The notes under the pieces: model-generated
The model's input: the letters and a program-made list of their open reading frames with translations, nothing else
Told to the model about the DNA's origin: nothing
Database searches by the model: none
NCBI RefSeq assembly: GCF_030272615.1
Contig: NC_081410.1
Span: 122,468,640-122,532,639, forward strand
Direction of reading: 5' to 3'
From: Cryptomeria japonica
Lineage: Eukaryota > Streptophyta > Pinopsida > Cupressales > Cupressaceae
Length of the DNA stretch: 64,000 nucleotides
Program-made: the position numbers and the translations under genes
In this document: one piece after another, positions 34,472 through 46,573 of the stretch
Layout of the letters: each line of letters begins with the position of its first letter
Numbering within the stretch: position 1 is the stretch's first letter

Positions 34472-35822
34472 GAGACATGGTCTCTATTGTATTTTGAGCA
34501 GTGTATTCTTTGTACCGGACACAGTTTTGACACATTCTGTAGATGTTGATCATTTTTTGAGAGATATATATATAGAGCACCATTTTTGACCGATGTGATG
34601 TGTTTATGGATGTATGTTTTATGTGTGCTTCTTCCTTTTTACATGATGATGTAATGCTTATGTACATGATGTAATGTATGATATATATGTATGTTTTTGT
34701 GAGATGTATCTTGAAAATGAGATGTATGATGTTAATATGCGGCTTTATGTAAGATGATGTGTAATGATGTAATAATGATAGAAGAGATAATAATGAGATG
34801 CAACTAATTATAAAATGATATGCAACTAATTGTAAAATGATATGCAACTAATTGTGTTTGGATCATCTCTCATTCTGTATTTGCCATCCGATATAACCAT
34901 TTATTTGCTTTCTTTGTAAATATCATCATGGAGCTTTTCTTGATTTTTTGGAAATGTTGAAAATTTATACAAGCATAATGGTATAATTGAACCATAATAA
35001 CCTGAGTAAAATTTACATGATTTTTAATTTTGCAAGATAGCACAAGCGCCAAGGTATATTTGAACTAGGACGACCTGAGTGCGTATTGCGTAAACAGACA
35101 AGAGTAGATCATTTATAATGCGTGAAATGGGATCAAGCCTTCAGTGATATGGATCACATCTCGAGGCAAATATTCACACAGTACAAGTGATTGCCTCCTA
35201 GACAGAAGACTAAGAAAATTTTGGAAGTTCCTCATGATCTCTGGCTTTGAAGCTTTTGATGAGAAGATTCCAATTTATTTAAAAAGTTCAAAATGTAAAA
35301 TAATCAAGACTTTAATGCGATAATGCAACATTTAGTATTTCAGAAAATCATCCATCCTTGAGTTCCTTGTGTATTGTTCGTGTTTTGGTTGTTTGTAATG
35401 AAGTGCAGTTGTGTTTGTTGGATGTCCTGTGTCTTGAGATTTTACAATAGTTGGAATGTCTTTGAATGTTTGCAAGTTTGTGAATAGTTTAATGTGCTAA
35501 GGTGAGTGTGTGTCTGGATATGGTGATGTACAGTGATTTCCAAGTCATGGTGTGGTATGATAAGAGAATAGATACAGATAGATAACTCGGGATAGTGACT
35601 ATGCTAAGTATATCCTGGATGGATAGAGGCTAAGTGTCGGGCGATGGCCGATAGCGTGTTGATGGATAAAATGGCATGGATATAGAGAAAGGAGCCGGGC
35701 TTTCACAAAGGCGCCTGTTTACCAGGTTTTCACCATTTGTTTTTATTGTATTTTGTATTTTGACTTTTTTTTTTTTTTTTGGCGTTCGTTTGTTTTTGGC
35801 GTTTGCCGTGCACTAGGCTACC
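34472..35822. other. 3' non-coding region of B next to pol
   Basis: No credible ORF. 35080-35822 aligns with A 16626-17330. It includes repeated ATGATGTAATG words (34640-34830) and the conserved GTGTCGGGCGATGGCCGATAG (35634-35654). It would be the 3' end of the antisense gene and the trailer of gag-pol at once. Confidence 0.6.
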
Positions 35823-38800
35823 TTAAGTATAGTACTTCTTTAGATGAATGCTATTAGTTGGATCATCAAGCACATCTCCTTCAGAATTTGTTAGCTGATA
35901 AGCACCTGACCCATAGACTGAAATGATGACATAGGGACCCAACCAATTAGGTTCAAATTTCCCTTTCTTTTCTCTATCTTGCTGGTTTCTTGGATTTTCT
36001 TTTAAGACTAGATCACCAACCTTGAAATTATGAGGAATGACCTTATGATTGTAGCTCCGGCACATGCGTTGCTGATATGCTTTGAGATGAGTATAAGCAT
36101 GTTGGCGTCTTTCATCTAATAGTTCCAATTCTTGCAGTCGGTTGACTCGATACTCTTCATCTAGAATCAAACCTTTCAAAGAGACTCTAAGAGATGGAAT
36201 TTCTATCTCCAAGGGTAAAATAGCCTCTGATCCATATACCAAGGAATATGGTGTTGCCCCTGTAGGTGTGCGGATGCTAGTCCTGTAGGCCCAAAGAGCT
36301 GGATTGAGTTGTACATGCCAATCTTTGCCTGCATCATTCACTGTTTTCTTGAGGATTTTTAGGATCGTTTTGTTAGATGCTTCTGCCTGACCATTTCCTT
36401 GTGGATAGTATGGTGTAGAAAATCGATGCTGGATTTTGAATTTTTCACATAGTTCCTGCACATCTTGGTTTTTGAAAGGTCGTCCATTATCTGTGACAAT
36501 TGAACTTGGAATACCATATCTGCAGATCAGATAATTTAAGATAAAAGAAGCAATTTGTTTCCCAGTCACTGTGGTCATGGGAACTGCTTCAATCCATTTG
36601 GTAAAGTATTCTGTGGCAGTTATAATGAACTTGTGTCCATTTGAAGAGGAAGGATGTATTTTGCCTACCAGATCCAATCCCCACTGACAAAAGGGCCAGG
36701 AGGTGGTAAATGGTTGTAGTTCCTGTGCTGGTGCATGTATCAGATTGTCATGGATTTGGCATTTAGGACATTTCTTGGCGAAATGATATGAGTCTTTTTC
36801 CATGGTAGGCCAGTAGTATCCCATGCGTAGAAGCTTTTTAGCAAGAGTAGTGCCACTCGAATGTGTACCACAAATACCTTCGTGAAGCTCGTGTAAAGCT
36901 GAATCAGAATCATTACGATCAAGACAACGAAGAAGAGTACCATCTAGACCTCGACGATATAAGGTATCAGCGGTAAGGGTGTAACGGGCAGCTTGTCGGA
37001 TAAAGTTACGTTTTTGGTTGCGGGATTGGTCAATGGGTAATATATTATGCTTGAGGTAGTCGTATATTGGTCCATATAACGGAGAACCTGAACCGGTTAA
37101 GGCATATATAACATGAGATTCAAAATGGTCATAGGCGGGAGAGAACAGTTGCTCTACCAGGAACTCATAACGACTCTGTTGTTCTGGAATTTGTAGTAAT
37201 GAAGCGATCGTAGCCATTGCATCGGCTGCTTTGTTATTTAACCTTGGTATTTGTTCAAAAGTGATGTGCACAAAATACTGTTTGAAATCATCCACCATCC
37301 GTTTGTAGGGTAGTAGCTTATCATCCTTTGTCTGATAGTTGTTGTTGATTTGATTGATGACCAATTGTGAGTCTCCATAGACTTTTAATTTTGTGATCTT
37401 CCATTCGACAGCCATTTTGATGCCTATGACCAATGCTTCATATTCAGCCATATTATTTGTACATGGAAACATAAGCCTGTATGATCTTGGCATGGTGTGT
37501 CCTTCAGGGGTGATGAATAGAATGCCGGCCCCTGAACCATGTTGGGTATAGGATCCATCAAAGTATAGGGTCCATTGTTTGGAGGAAAGAGCAAAAACGT
37601 CCCTGTCTGGAAATTCAATGTCCATGGTTTGTTTTCCTGGTAGCAGTGCTTCAGCCAGCTGATCTGCAATCGCTTGTCCTTTGATGGCTCGTCTTTCTGT
37701 GTAGTGGATGTCAAATTCACTGAGAATCATAACCCATTTAGCCAATCGGCCTGTGAGAGCTGCCTTGCTGAGTAAATATTTGAGAGGATCAATTTTGGCT
37801 ACTAGCTTGATAGTGTGTGCTAGCATATAATGTCGGAACTTTTGAGATGCAAAAACAACTGTTAGGCAAGCCTTTTCAATGAATGTATAATTGAGCTCAT
37901 ATCCATTCAATGTTCTACTGATGTAATATATGGCGCGTTCTTTTCCTTGTTGATCTTCTTGTGCCAATAATGCCCCCAGTGAAACATCTGTCGTTGATAT
38001 ATACAATATAAGAGGCTTTCCTGCAATTGGTGGTACTAGAACTGGTGGATTCATCAGGTACTGTTTGATTTGGTAAAAGGATTCTGCACATTTAGTCTCC
38101 CATTTGAATGGCACATTTTTGTGTAGCAAGTGGTTAAATGGCAGACTTTTATCTGCTAGTTGAGCGATGAATCGCCTGATTGATTGAAGTCGCCCTTGGA
38201 GAGATCGAAGTTGACTGATATTTTTCGGTGGTGGCATATCTATGATGGCTTGTACCTTTGCTGGATCCACTTCAATACCTTTAGCGGAGATGATGTAACC
38301 TAGTAACTTGCCTGATGTCACCCTGAAGACACACTTCTTAGGGTTGAGTCTGACTCTGAATTTCTGCAATCGATCAAAGATCTTTGTTAGGATGCCAAGA
38401 TGTTCATCTCTGGTGAAAGATTTGGCTAGTAAATCATCCACATAGTCTTCCATAAATGTGTGCATCATATCATGGAATATGGTTGTCATTGCTCTTTGGT
38501 AAGTGGCTCCGGCATTCTTTAAGCCAAAAGGCATTACATTCCAACAGTATGTTCCCCAAGGACAGGTGAATGCTGTTTTGTCTTGATCTTCAGGAGCTAT
38601 TTTGATTTGATTATAGCCTGAGAAACCATCCATTAATGAGAGCATTGCATGGCCTGCTGTGAGATCTACAATTATATCAATACTTGGTAGAGGAAAGTCA
38701 TCCTTTGGGCAAGCTTTATTGACATCTCTGAAGTCGGTGCATATTCTGATACTACCATCTGGTTTTGAGACTGGAACAATGTTAGAAATCCATTCTGCAT

Positions 38801-39581
38801 AGTCAATAGGTCGGATGAATCCGACATCTAATAATTTCTTTAATTCCGTTTTGACCATGAGTGCTATTTGTGGATTCATCTTTCGTAGTTTCTGCTTGAC
38901 TGGCTTGACCCCCGCAGAGATGGACAAGTGATGCATGATGAGGTATGGATCCACTCCAGGCATATTAGCATATGACCAAGCAAAGTTAATTTGTTGTCCT
39001 TTAAAGAAGATGATGAATGTCGATCTTTCCTCCTCTGTCAGAGATTCTGCAAGGTGAATGTTTCTGGCTGCTTCTGTAGTACCAATGTTGATTGATTGAG
39101 TGGACTCAATCAATATGGGCGATCGCTCATGAAAGTGCTCAGGAAGAGTGTCAAGTCTCCCATCGTTAGGTGCCTTAAAAAGGTTTTCACCTTCCGATAC
39201 GTCCTTTATTTTTACTTTTTTGGGATCCATTGCTGCCATTGACTGGTTTTCAGCCTTAGATTCTTTATTTGATTCATTTTTGCGACTAAGAGACTTGGCA
39301 CTCCCTGAAGAACAAACATCGTTATGTGGTTCACTGGCAGAGCCTGTTTCGGGATTTACGGTACATAGGTAGTGGATAATAGATTCATCATTTGGAAAAA
39401 TTGGGATATCATGAGTCTCAGGTTCAGTCCAGTCGATGAGATCAGGGAAGACAAGTGGTAAGGAATCATTGGGCGGGTCAAGTTCAGCTGCTGTAAGTGT
39501 TAGAATAGAGTTATCATCGTGATGGGTCTTGTTTTTAAAGAAGTTTAGGGTTTTATCGAGGTCTTCAATGGTATCATCTTC
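35823..39581 (-). pseudogene. pol part of B polyprotein: RT, two RNase H, integrase
   Basis: The frame is open from the edge of element C to TAA at 35823, more than 1200 codons. Order: leader segment, RT with FTCPWGTYCWNVMPFGL and YVDD (38434-38445), RNase H (PLILYISTTDVSLGALLAQ), second RNase H (WTLYFDGSYTQHGSGAG, TNNMAEYEALVIG, VYGDSQLV), integrase zinc finger HEGICGTH...CPKC (about 36750-36880), DDE core (DLVGKIH, TDNGRPF, NGQAEASN), and GPY/F end motif KFEPNWLGPY. All catalytic residues I looked for are present. It would copy the element RNA and integrate the product. It is the same ORF as 42884-46572, split only by C; the ATG at 39239 is internal. Confidence 0.93.
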
Positions 39582-39900
39582 TGTTAGAGTAAAGGTTTTA
39601 ATTTAATCATGTTGATTAAATTACCTTTATTCCTCTCTTAAGATTTCACTTTAGTTTGCATTTGTGACATTTAATAATTATATTAATTATTAAATGTCTA
39701 CCTATTAGGGTTTCTTTTAGGGTTGCACAATATCCTTTTATAAGGATTCATCATTGTAATTTATCTCTCTCTTGGATGAATACATTTTTCAGCTTTCAGA
39801 GCACCCTTGCTTGTTTGTCTCCATCTCTTCTTTCTGTGATAGGTTATTTGCATGCAGGTGATCTTCGGGGTTTGTGAAGTTGGCTTTCTCAACTTCTACA
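39582..39900 (+). repeat. 5' LTR of element C
   Basis: 319 bp, TGTTAGAG to TTCTACA. It contains two perfect palindromes, CATTTAATAATTA-TAT-TAATTATTAAATG and TAATTTAATC-ATGTT-GATTAAATTA, and a TATA-like TTTTATAAGG. Confidence 0.93.
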
Positions 39901-39912
39901 TGGTATCAGAGC
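39901..39912 (+). other. Primer binding site of C
   Basis: TGGTATCAGAGC, a full 12-base match to the plant initiator tRNA-Met site, directly after the LTR. Confidence 0.92.
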
Positions 39913-40972
39913 TCCAGACCTGCTGCTTCCTGTTCGTCTTCTGAAGAATTTGGAGCTACGAGGGTTAGATCTGATTTTCCGGTTTTGGTTGCATCAGATC
40001 TGTGTGTCTTCTGTTTTTTTATTTTGGAATAGGGGTATTTTTTTTCGGTGCACTTTGAGCCCAAACGGACCTCACCGTTGAGCTCGTAGCACCCAAAAAC
40101 CCCTATTTCCATATAAAATTCGTCCGATTTGGACACAGTTGCACCAGGAGGCAAAAAATTTTTGGCCCCAAGGCCGTACGGCCCTAGGGCACGAAAACCG
40201 AGGTGGAAAAATTAAAAAAAAAACAAAAACCACGGTTTTTTCAAAAAAACCGGGCGCAGCCAGTGTAAACCGCCGCGCCGCCGGTAAGCAGCCCGGCGGC
40301 CACCCGGCGTCCACCGCCGCCGGCGGTATCTCGCCCACGTGCCGCCTGCCGCCTGCGCGCAGCCAGCCGGCCCGCTCTCAGCCCGCGCCCAGCCAGCGCG
40401 CCGCCCGCCGCCAGCTGCGCCGCCCCAGCGCCGCCACCTCCTGCGCCTGCCCCTGGTCACCCAGAGGACCAGGGGCTTATTTTTTTAAGCCCTTGAGGGC
40501 TTAAAGGGCCTATTTGGGCTTTTTTGGAGCAGTTTTACTAAATCGGGTATAACTCGGGCATTTTAGCTCGGATTTTCGAATGAAAATAGGCGTTGGAAAG
40601 CTGGTTCCGAGCCCGATCTAAAAGATGCAGATCTTTTTTTCTGATTTTTCCGTTTTGTAGTGTTTTTTGCCAGTCGAAGTCAGAACAAGTTTTTTGCACT
40701 CCAGGAGCCATATCTTTTGCATACGGACTCCATTTTTCGAAAGCGAATAGGCGTCGGAAAGGTGGTTCTGTGCTCTTTCCAGATCTATCATGTATTTTTC
40801 CAGAATCTGCACCAGGTACATTTTATTCAGTACTTTGTGTTTTAACACATCTGTCACTTACTTGGACGTTTCAGACTTGGAAATAATTTGTTTGCATGGG
40901 ATGGCTTCATTTCATCTGCTTTATCAGTATTAAAGTCATTTAGTCTCAGATTTGTTAATTTGAAGAGTTATC
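39913..40972 (+). other. Leader of element C with GC-rich block
   Basis: 40245-40450 is dominated by GCCGCC/CCGGCGG words, with GC content near 80% in otherwise AT-rich DNA. Downstream a block of about 55 bases (TCGAATGAAAATAGGCGTTGG, 40575) recurs in altered form at 40737. ORFs crossing it (such as 40139-40504) are Pro/Arg/Ala-rich and I do not support them as genes. Confidence 0.6.
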
Positions 40973-42064
40973 ATGGGTTTTTCTACTCACCCTTCAGTTG
41001 TATTTCTAGAACGGGGTAATTATGAGTCATGGGCAAAGGCCATACTTACACACTGTAGGTGGCTTAATATTTTGCCTTATTTGTATGATCTCATACCTGA
41101 ACCAGCAACTTTAGAGGGAAAACTAGCTTGGGATATCATTAGAAATCACATAGTAGGAGTTATTTTGTCTAGTGTTGATTCTGACACTGTGTGGGCTATA
41201 TCGGGCATTGATTGTCCTCACTCACTTTGGACACGTCTTTGGGAGATCTATGGAGACCCCAGTCTTTCTCCATTCCCAAAGGATCCTGCTTCAGATTGTC
41301 TTGTACCCATTGGTTGGAGAGATAACACACCTTTTGATCATGCTACTTTGAAGGAACTTCAATATTTAGACACCCTTACATATTCCGATGAATCAGAGGA
41401 TTGTCTCACAGTTCCTACTCTTCAGACTGAGATTATATATGCATCAACATCATCTCCTTTTGTTCATGATCAGTTTGATATTGCCTCTTCTTTGGCTCCT
41501 ATTGATTCAGCTAAGCAGGACATCATACATCTTTCAGACATGGCTACTTGGGATTCTTATCTTGCAGGCATTTCGTCTTTGTTTGTAGAGTCCTATATTG
41601 CAGACTTGGAGGATTACTTTGAGGATTTTCAGCTCCTCTTTGTTGACAGCCATATTCCAGCTGTTAGCCCACCATCATCTGTGCATTCAGAGGTTGCAGT
41701 TTTTGAGTCTTCAGTTCAGTTTGGATTTGACATCTTTTGTTTCAGTTCAGACAGAGGGATTCTTCAGCATCCTATTATGGCACACATCTTGAGACAGATT
41801 GATTCTTCTCTCTTCACAGGGTTTCTTCATCTTCGTCCTTTGGATCCATTTCTTCCCAAGGGGAGGAATATTATATGCCGCTTCAGGATCTCTTTTTGGA
41901 TTCTACCTCAGGCATCCATATGTGCGACACGAGTTTCTTCATTGTGGGGGGGACTTCTAGTCTCTTTCTTTTTCTCCTATGGAGACCATTGTATATGTAC
42001 TTATATGATAGTAGTTGTCTATGGGGGGTATCATGTTATCCACCTCCTATCCTTATGTTATTAG
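40973..42064 (+). CDS. Gag-like ORF of element C
   Basis: 363 codons from ATG 40973. The N-terminal 110 residues look like a copia Gag (FLERGNYESWAKAILTHCR, LAWDIIRNHIVGVILSSVD, LWTRLWEIYGD). From about residue 115 it is acidic and Ser/Asp-rich without any family I recognise, and the last 80 residues are hydrophobic and aromatic. No zinc knuckle, protease, integrase or RT follows. Either it is a Gag-only product or a short Gag fused to unrelated sequence after deletion of pol. The stop at 42062 is followed by about 190 bp to the purine tract. Confidence 0.65.
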   Translation: MGFSTHPSVVFLERGNYESWAKAILTHCRWLNILPYLYDLIPEPATLEGKLAWDIIRNHIVGVILSSVDSDTVWAISGIDCPHSLWTRLWEIYGDPSLSPFPKDPASDCLVPIGWRDNTPFDHATLKELQYLDTLTYSDESEDCLTVPTLQTEIIYASTSSPFVHDQFDIASSLAPIDSAKQDIIHLSDMATWDSYLAGISSLFVESYIADLEDYFEDFQLLFVDSHIPAVSPPSSVHSEVAVFESSVQFGFDIFCFSSDRGILQHPIMAHILRQIDSSLFTGFLHLRPLDPFLPKGRNIICRFRISFWILPQASICATRVSSLWGGLLVSFFFSYGDHCICTYMIVVVYGGYHVIHLLSLCY

Positions 42065-42186
42065 TGCATTTATTTCTTTCATCTCTTTTTGGAGTAGAGT
42101 TTTTCCCATGAGGTTTTCTCTATTTCTCCACTTTACAGAGATTTGGTTGTAATTGGGTACCTGATCAGGCCTTGTTGCCGGGACCC

Positions 42187-42780
42187 AAGTTTACTTTCTT
42201 GCATTGTAGTTACCTTTGCTTTCTTGCACATGTTTGTAACTGCACTTTTGCTCATCTTAAGGGGGGGTGTTAGAGTAAAGGTTTTAATTTAATCATGTTG
42301 ATTAAATTACCTTTATTCCTCTCTTAAGATTTCACTTTAGTTTGCATTTGTGACATTTAATAATTATATTAATTATTAAATGTCTACCTATTAGGGTTTC
42401 TTTTAGGGTTGCACAATATCCTTTTATAAGGATTCATCATTGTAATTTATCTCTCTCTTGGATGAATACATTTTTCAGCTTTCAAGTTTACTTTCTTGCA
42501 TTGTAGTTACCTTTGCTTTCTTGCACATGTTTGTAACTGCACTTTTGCTCATCTTAAGGGGGGGTGTTAGAGTAAAGGTTTTAATTTAATCATGTTGATT
42601 AAATTACCTTTATTCCTCTCTTAAGATTTCACTTTAGTTTGCATTTGTGACATTTAATAATTATATTAATTATTAAATGTCTACCTATTAGGGTTTCTTT
42701 TAGGGTTGCACAATATCCTTTTATAAGGATTCATCATTGTAATTTATCTCTCTCTTGGATGAATACATTTTTCAGCTTTC
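42187..42780 (+). repeat. 297-bp tandem duplication at the 3' end of C
   Basis: 42187-42483 (81 bp of internal sequence with the purine tract, then the first 216 bp of the LTR) is repeated at 42484-42780. The element therefore ends internal-tract-partial LTR-internal-tract-full LTR. Confidence 0.93.
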
Positions 42781-42883
42781 AGAGCACCCTTGCTTGTTTG
42801 TCTCCATCTCTTCTTTCTGTGACAGGTTATTTGCATGCAGGTGATCTTCGGGGTTTGTGAAGTTGGCTTTCTCAACTTCTACA
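42565..42883 (+). repeat. 3' LTR of element C (complete)
   Basis: 319 bp, starting after the second copy of AAGGGGGGG and ending TTCTACA next to the TCTTC duplication. The truncated extra LTR copy is 42268-42483. Confidence 0.93.
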
Positions 42884-45800
42884 TCTTCTACATAGACTTG
42901 TTCGTAATATTTCTGTTCGCTTTCCTGAACATCATAGATATGTTGTGGTCCAAATTCGAGAGGTCTATCTTCTGCGTTATGTTCTTCTTGAGAAATGGAT
43001 ATGAAATCAGTATCATCTGGGATATTTGTAGTAGTATCTGAACAGGTACCCCATTCATATTCATTTGAATCTGTCTCATAGTCATCATCCCAAATTCTAT
43101 CTGTGTTGTAGACAGGTATGTTGTATGGCGAAAATAAATTCTTGATGATAGATACTATTTTGACATTCTGTGTTGATTCTGTATCTGATCCATCTTCTAC
43201 ATTCTGGATTTGTTCATAGATTGTGCTTCCTCGGGGAGGAATGATGGGTGCTTGTGATGATAGGATTGGTTCTTGAGCCATTGGTGTGTGAATATGAGCC
43301 ACTGCTGCAGATATGGCCTTCTTATGATTCAGAAGCTTTCCCTGATGTATCTTCTGATCTTGACGTTCTCTTGCCTTACGGATTGTTTCTGCTGATTCAA
43401 AAAGAACTTCCTGCCATGATTCTTCTTTGTATTTCTTTTTTTCTTTCCATTGAGGTTTTGTATTTGTATGTGGCGGCCTTTTTAATAGGAAAGTGAATTT
43501 AGAACCTAATCCTGCTTTATTTCTACTAGGTTGTGAAGGAAGATCTATAGGTTCAGTGACTCCTTCTTGGCGTTTCCCAATAGGTCCTTTACCACCATAT
43601 CCCATTTGTTTCATGATCAGGTAGCCTTTTCCATACAAGTGTGTTGGTAGAACAATGTCTAGAGCGGCCGCTCTATTAGCTTCTTCTTCATCTTTGTATA
43701 ACCAGTTAAGAACATCTTTATCTTCTGATTCATGTGCTAGAGTCCCCAATTGGATGAAGGTACCCTCAAATTTAGTGATGGGCTGAGTTGCTTGATGTGT
43801 TGATAGAGTAGGTAATCCATGTGATCGAGGTGATGTTGGCAATTTGGTTAAACACAAAGGCTCCATAGAGTATTCGCCCATGCCTTGGTCTTTGATTTGC
43901 ATTTTCTGTTTGAAATCTCCCCATAAGGAGTTGGATTTTGCTATTGGTGGATCAGGTGTCGAAGACTGTTGCTTTTCTCTATTATAAGGAACCAAACTGT
44001 CTTGGGCTGCCCCCATTGTATTGCAATGTTGAAATGGATTGTGATCTGCTGATATGGAGATTTCCTGTCCATCATAAGGAAATTTGACACACTGGTGGTA
44101 TGTAGAAGGTACTGCTTGCATTTCATGTATCCAGGGTCGGCCTAGTAAGATATTATAAGTGAGATCAATATCTAAAACTTGACATATAGTATCCTTTTGC
44201 ACTGGGCCTACCTGAATAGGTAATATCACTGTTCCTTTAGAGGACCGTTCCTCATCATCATATGCTTTTATGGTAATCTTTTTACAAGGATCAATAGATT
44301 CTTCTGAGAAACCTAGTGCACGGATAAGCTTTAAAGTACATATATTAAGTTCGGCTCCTCCATCTATTAAGACTCTTTTGACACGGTGTTTGCAAACAAT
44401 GACTTCAATATGTAGAGGAGTATTATGCGGATGACTCAATGAAGTATTATCATGCTCTGAGAAAGTGAGGTTATGAGACTCTGTCATGTGGGCCACCATA
44501 GCTTGGAATCTGTCTGTAGCCAGATTTTGAGGTACATTTGTTTCTAAGAGGGCTTGCTCCAATATGTTTTTGTGTGTTGGAGATAGTTTCAACAATTCTA
44601 GGATAGATATCTGAGCCGGAGTTTTTCGCAGTTGAGTAACTAAGTCGTATTGGATCTTTGGTGTGGTGGTTGGAGGTGCAGTATGCCCCTTTAAGACATA
44701 TTTCTGGGTCCGGGTTGTTACATTGACAGATTCATGATCACGTTTATCTCGAATGGTTATAACATTGACTTGATGGTCTTCAGCTGATATGTGATTGATT
44801 GTGTTGTTGTAGATGTGATTAATACGAGCTCCGCGTGTATCATTTGAAGTTGATGCTCCATCTTTGTTATAATTTGGTAAAGGATCTTTGAAGGCTTCAT
44901 GATCATTATTTGTTTTGAGACCATCTACTGTTAAGTCACCCCGATCAATCATATCTTGGATTATGTGTTTCAATCGCATGCACTCGTTTGTTCTATGACC
45001 TTTGTTTCGATGAAAATCACAATAATGGGAATCATTCCACCAAGGTGGTTTGATCGGGGGTTCATAATTGTTGATTGGAGGTAAAGAAAGAACCTTGTTT
45101 GCTAACAGCTCTCTGAATGCGGACTCTAATGATTGGCCCAATGGTGTGAAAATACGCTTATGGAAATTGTTGGTGTTGTTGCGTGAATTGTTGTTAGACC
45201 CTGGATTCAGATTTTTGTTTTGATTATCATTGGCATTATTGGTGTTGAGTTGTCCTTGAGTATTGTTTGGTGTGTTGGGAGTAGCATTTTTAGGATTTTT
45301 CGTATTCTGAGTATTTCCTGATAAAGCAAGCACTGGCTGTTTAGATTTAGGATCATAGGATTCATTGTTGCCGTCATTTTTGTTTCGAGTCCAAAATCGA
45401 GTTTTGTCTAGATTGGTATTGTTTTGGTTATTGTAGTTTGATGAGTTCGTTCCTTCTTTGTAAAATTTGAGTGTTCCCTTTTTGACACAAGCTTCCTCTA
45501 CTTGGATGCCATTTTCAATTAACTTGTCAAAAGATGGGATGCATTGAAGTTTGAGTCTGTAACTCATTTCCCCATTCAAGTTATCAATGAAGATTTCCAT
45601 TTTCTCTTTTTCAGGAATATCGCGAGGATATCTTGATACCATGCGTCGCCAACGTTGAAGGTATAACATGAAGGTTTCATTGTTCTTTTGTTTGGTGTTG
45701 CAGATATCTAACATGGTTATGGCTTGTTGGATGTTGTAAGAATAATGGGTGATGAATTTGTTGACCAATTCATCAAATGATCTAACAGGTGGTGTAATCT

Positions 45801-46572
45801 TGGATAACCATTCCATTGTTTGTCCTCCCAGGCTTCTTGGGAATAACCTCATCAGATACGTGTCATTATGAACAAATTCAAGACTCATAGTACAAAATTC
45901 TCGAACATGATCTCGAGGATCACCTTTCCCATCATATTTATCAAATTTGGGAATGTCTGAGTTTGGAGGAAAAGGTATCATGTTTAAGCTTCTGTCAAAT
46001 GGATAAGGACAGATTTCGTTTATAGAATACCGCACTGTTGTCCCTTGTTGCATATCATGTATTTGTCTTTGCAACATTTGCATCTGTTGAGTAAGAGCAA
46101 CCAAGGGCGCATTATCTTGCCGGGGGAAGAGTTCTTCCCTTGGATTTGTTCTCATTTGAAAAGGTGTAGCAAATGGTATGTGTTGTTCGGGGGTTTCGAA
46201 CACAGGTACTCGCATTTCTGGTATATGTTGTTCTGGAATACGTTGTTCAGGTATGCGAGTCTCTTCTTCCCTTTGTTGTTCTTGATATGTGTATTGTTGA
46301 GATCTTGTTTGAAAGACATTTGCGTCTAAGTCTTCAGGAAGTTTGACACCTTTGCTTGTAAGCATAAGCAGATATTTTTCTTTGTCATTTTCCATGAGTT
46401 TTTCAATGAGTTTTTAGAATGAAGGATTTTCTTAGCATTCCTGAAGAATTGCGTCAGTAATTTCAGGATCTTCTGAAGATGGAACTTCAAAAGGATTTGA
46501 TAATCTGCGATTCATACTTGATTCCGCGGGTGTCTCGCTTTGTTTGTTTCGTTGAGAGCGAGTGACAGGCAT
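42884..46572 (-). pseudogene. gag-protease part of B polyprotein
   Basis: ATG at 46572 (MPVTRSQ, as in A), one base after the stop of the leader ORF. Two TAA codons at 46434 and 46416 fall early in Gag; after them the frame is open to element C. Order: Gag core with FPRSLGGQTMEWLSK and FITHYSYNIQQAI; linker rich in Asn; knuckle CDFHRNKGHRTNEC; protease IDGGAELNICT; a G-patch-like segment (LYGKGYLIMKQMGYGGKGPIGK); acidic tail. Codon phase matches the pol part once C and one TCTTC copy are discounted, so B had a single frame of about 2,450 codons. Gag builds the particle and the protease cleaves it. Confidence 0.92.
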
Positions 46573-46573
46573 T

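Larger units (their letters stand above)
39582..42883 (+). mobile_element. Element C: short non-autonomous copia-like LTR retrotransposon
   Basis: 3302 bp inserted in B's polyprotein with a perfect TCTTC target duplication (39577-39581 and 42884-42888). 319-bp LTRs differ at one base (39832 region, GATA versus GACA). It has a perfect 12-base tRNA-Met primer site and a purine tract, but no protease, integrase or RT, only a Gag-like ORF. It must have been moved by enzymes from another copia element. Its 3' end carries an extra partial LTR. Confidence 0.92.

Noticed and set aside
40139-40504. Pro/Arg/Ala-rich ORF in the GC-rich leader of C
   Set aside because: GC-rich DNA lacks stops by composition, and the frame also opens on the other strand. 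No domain.
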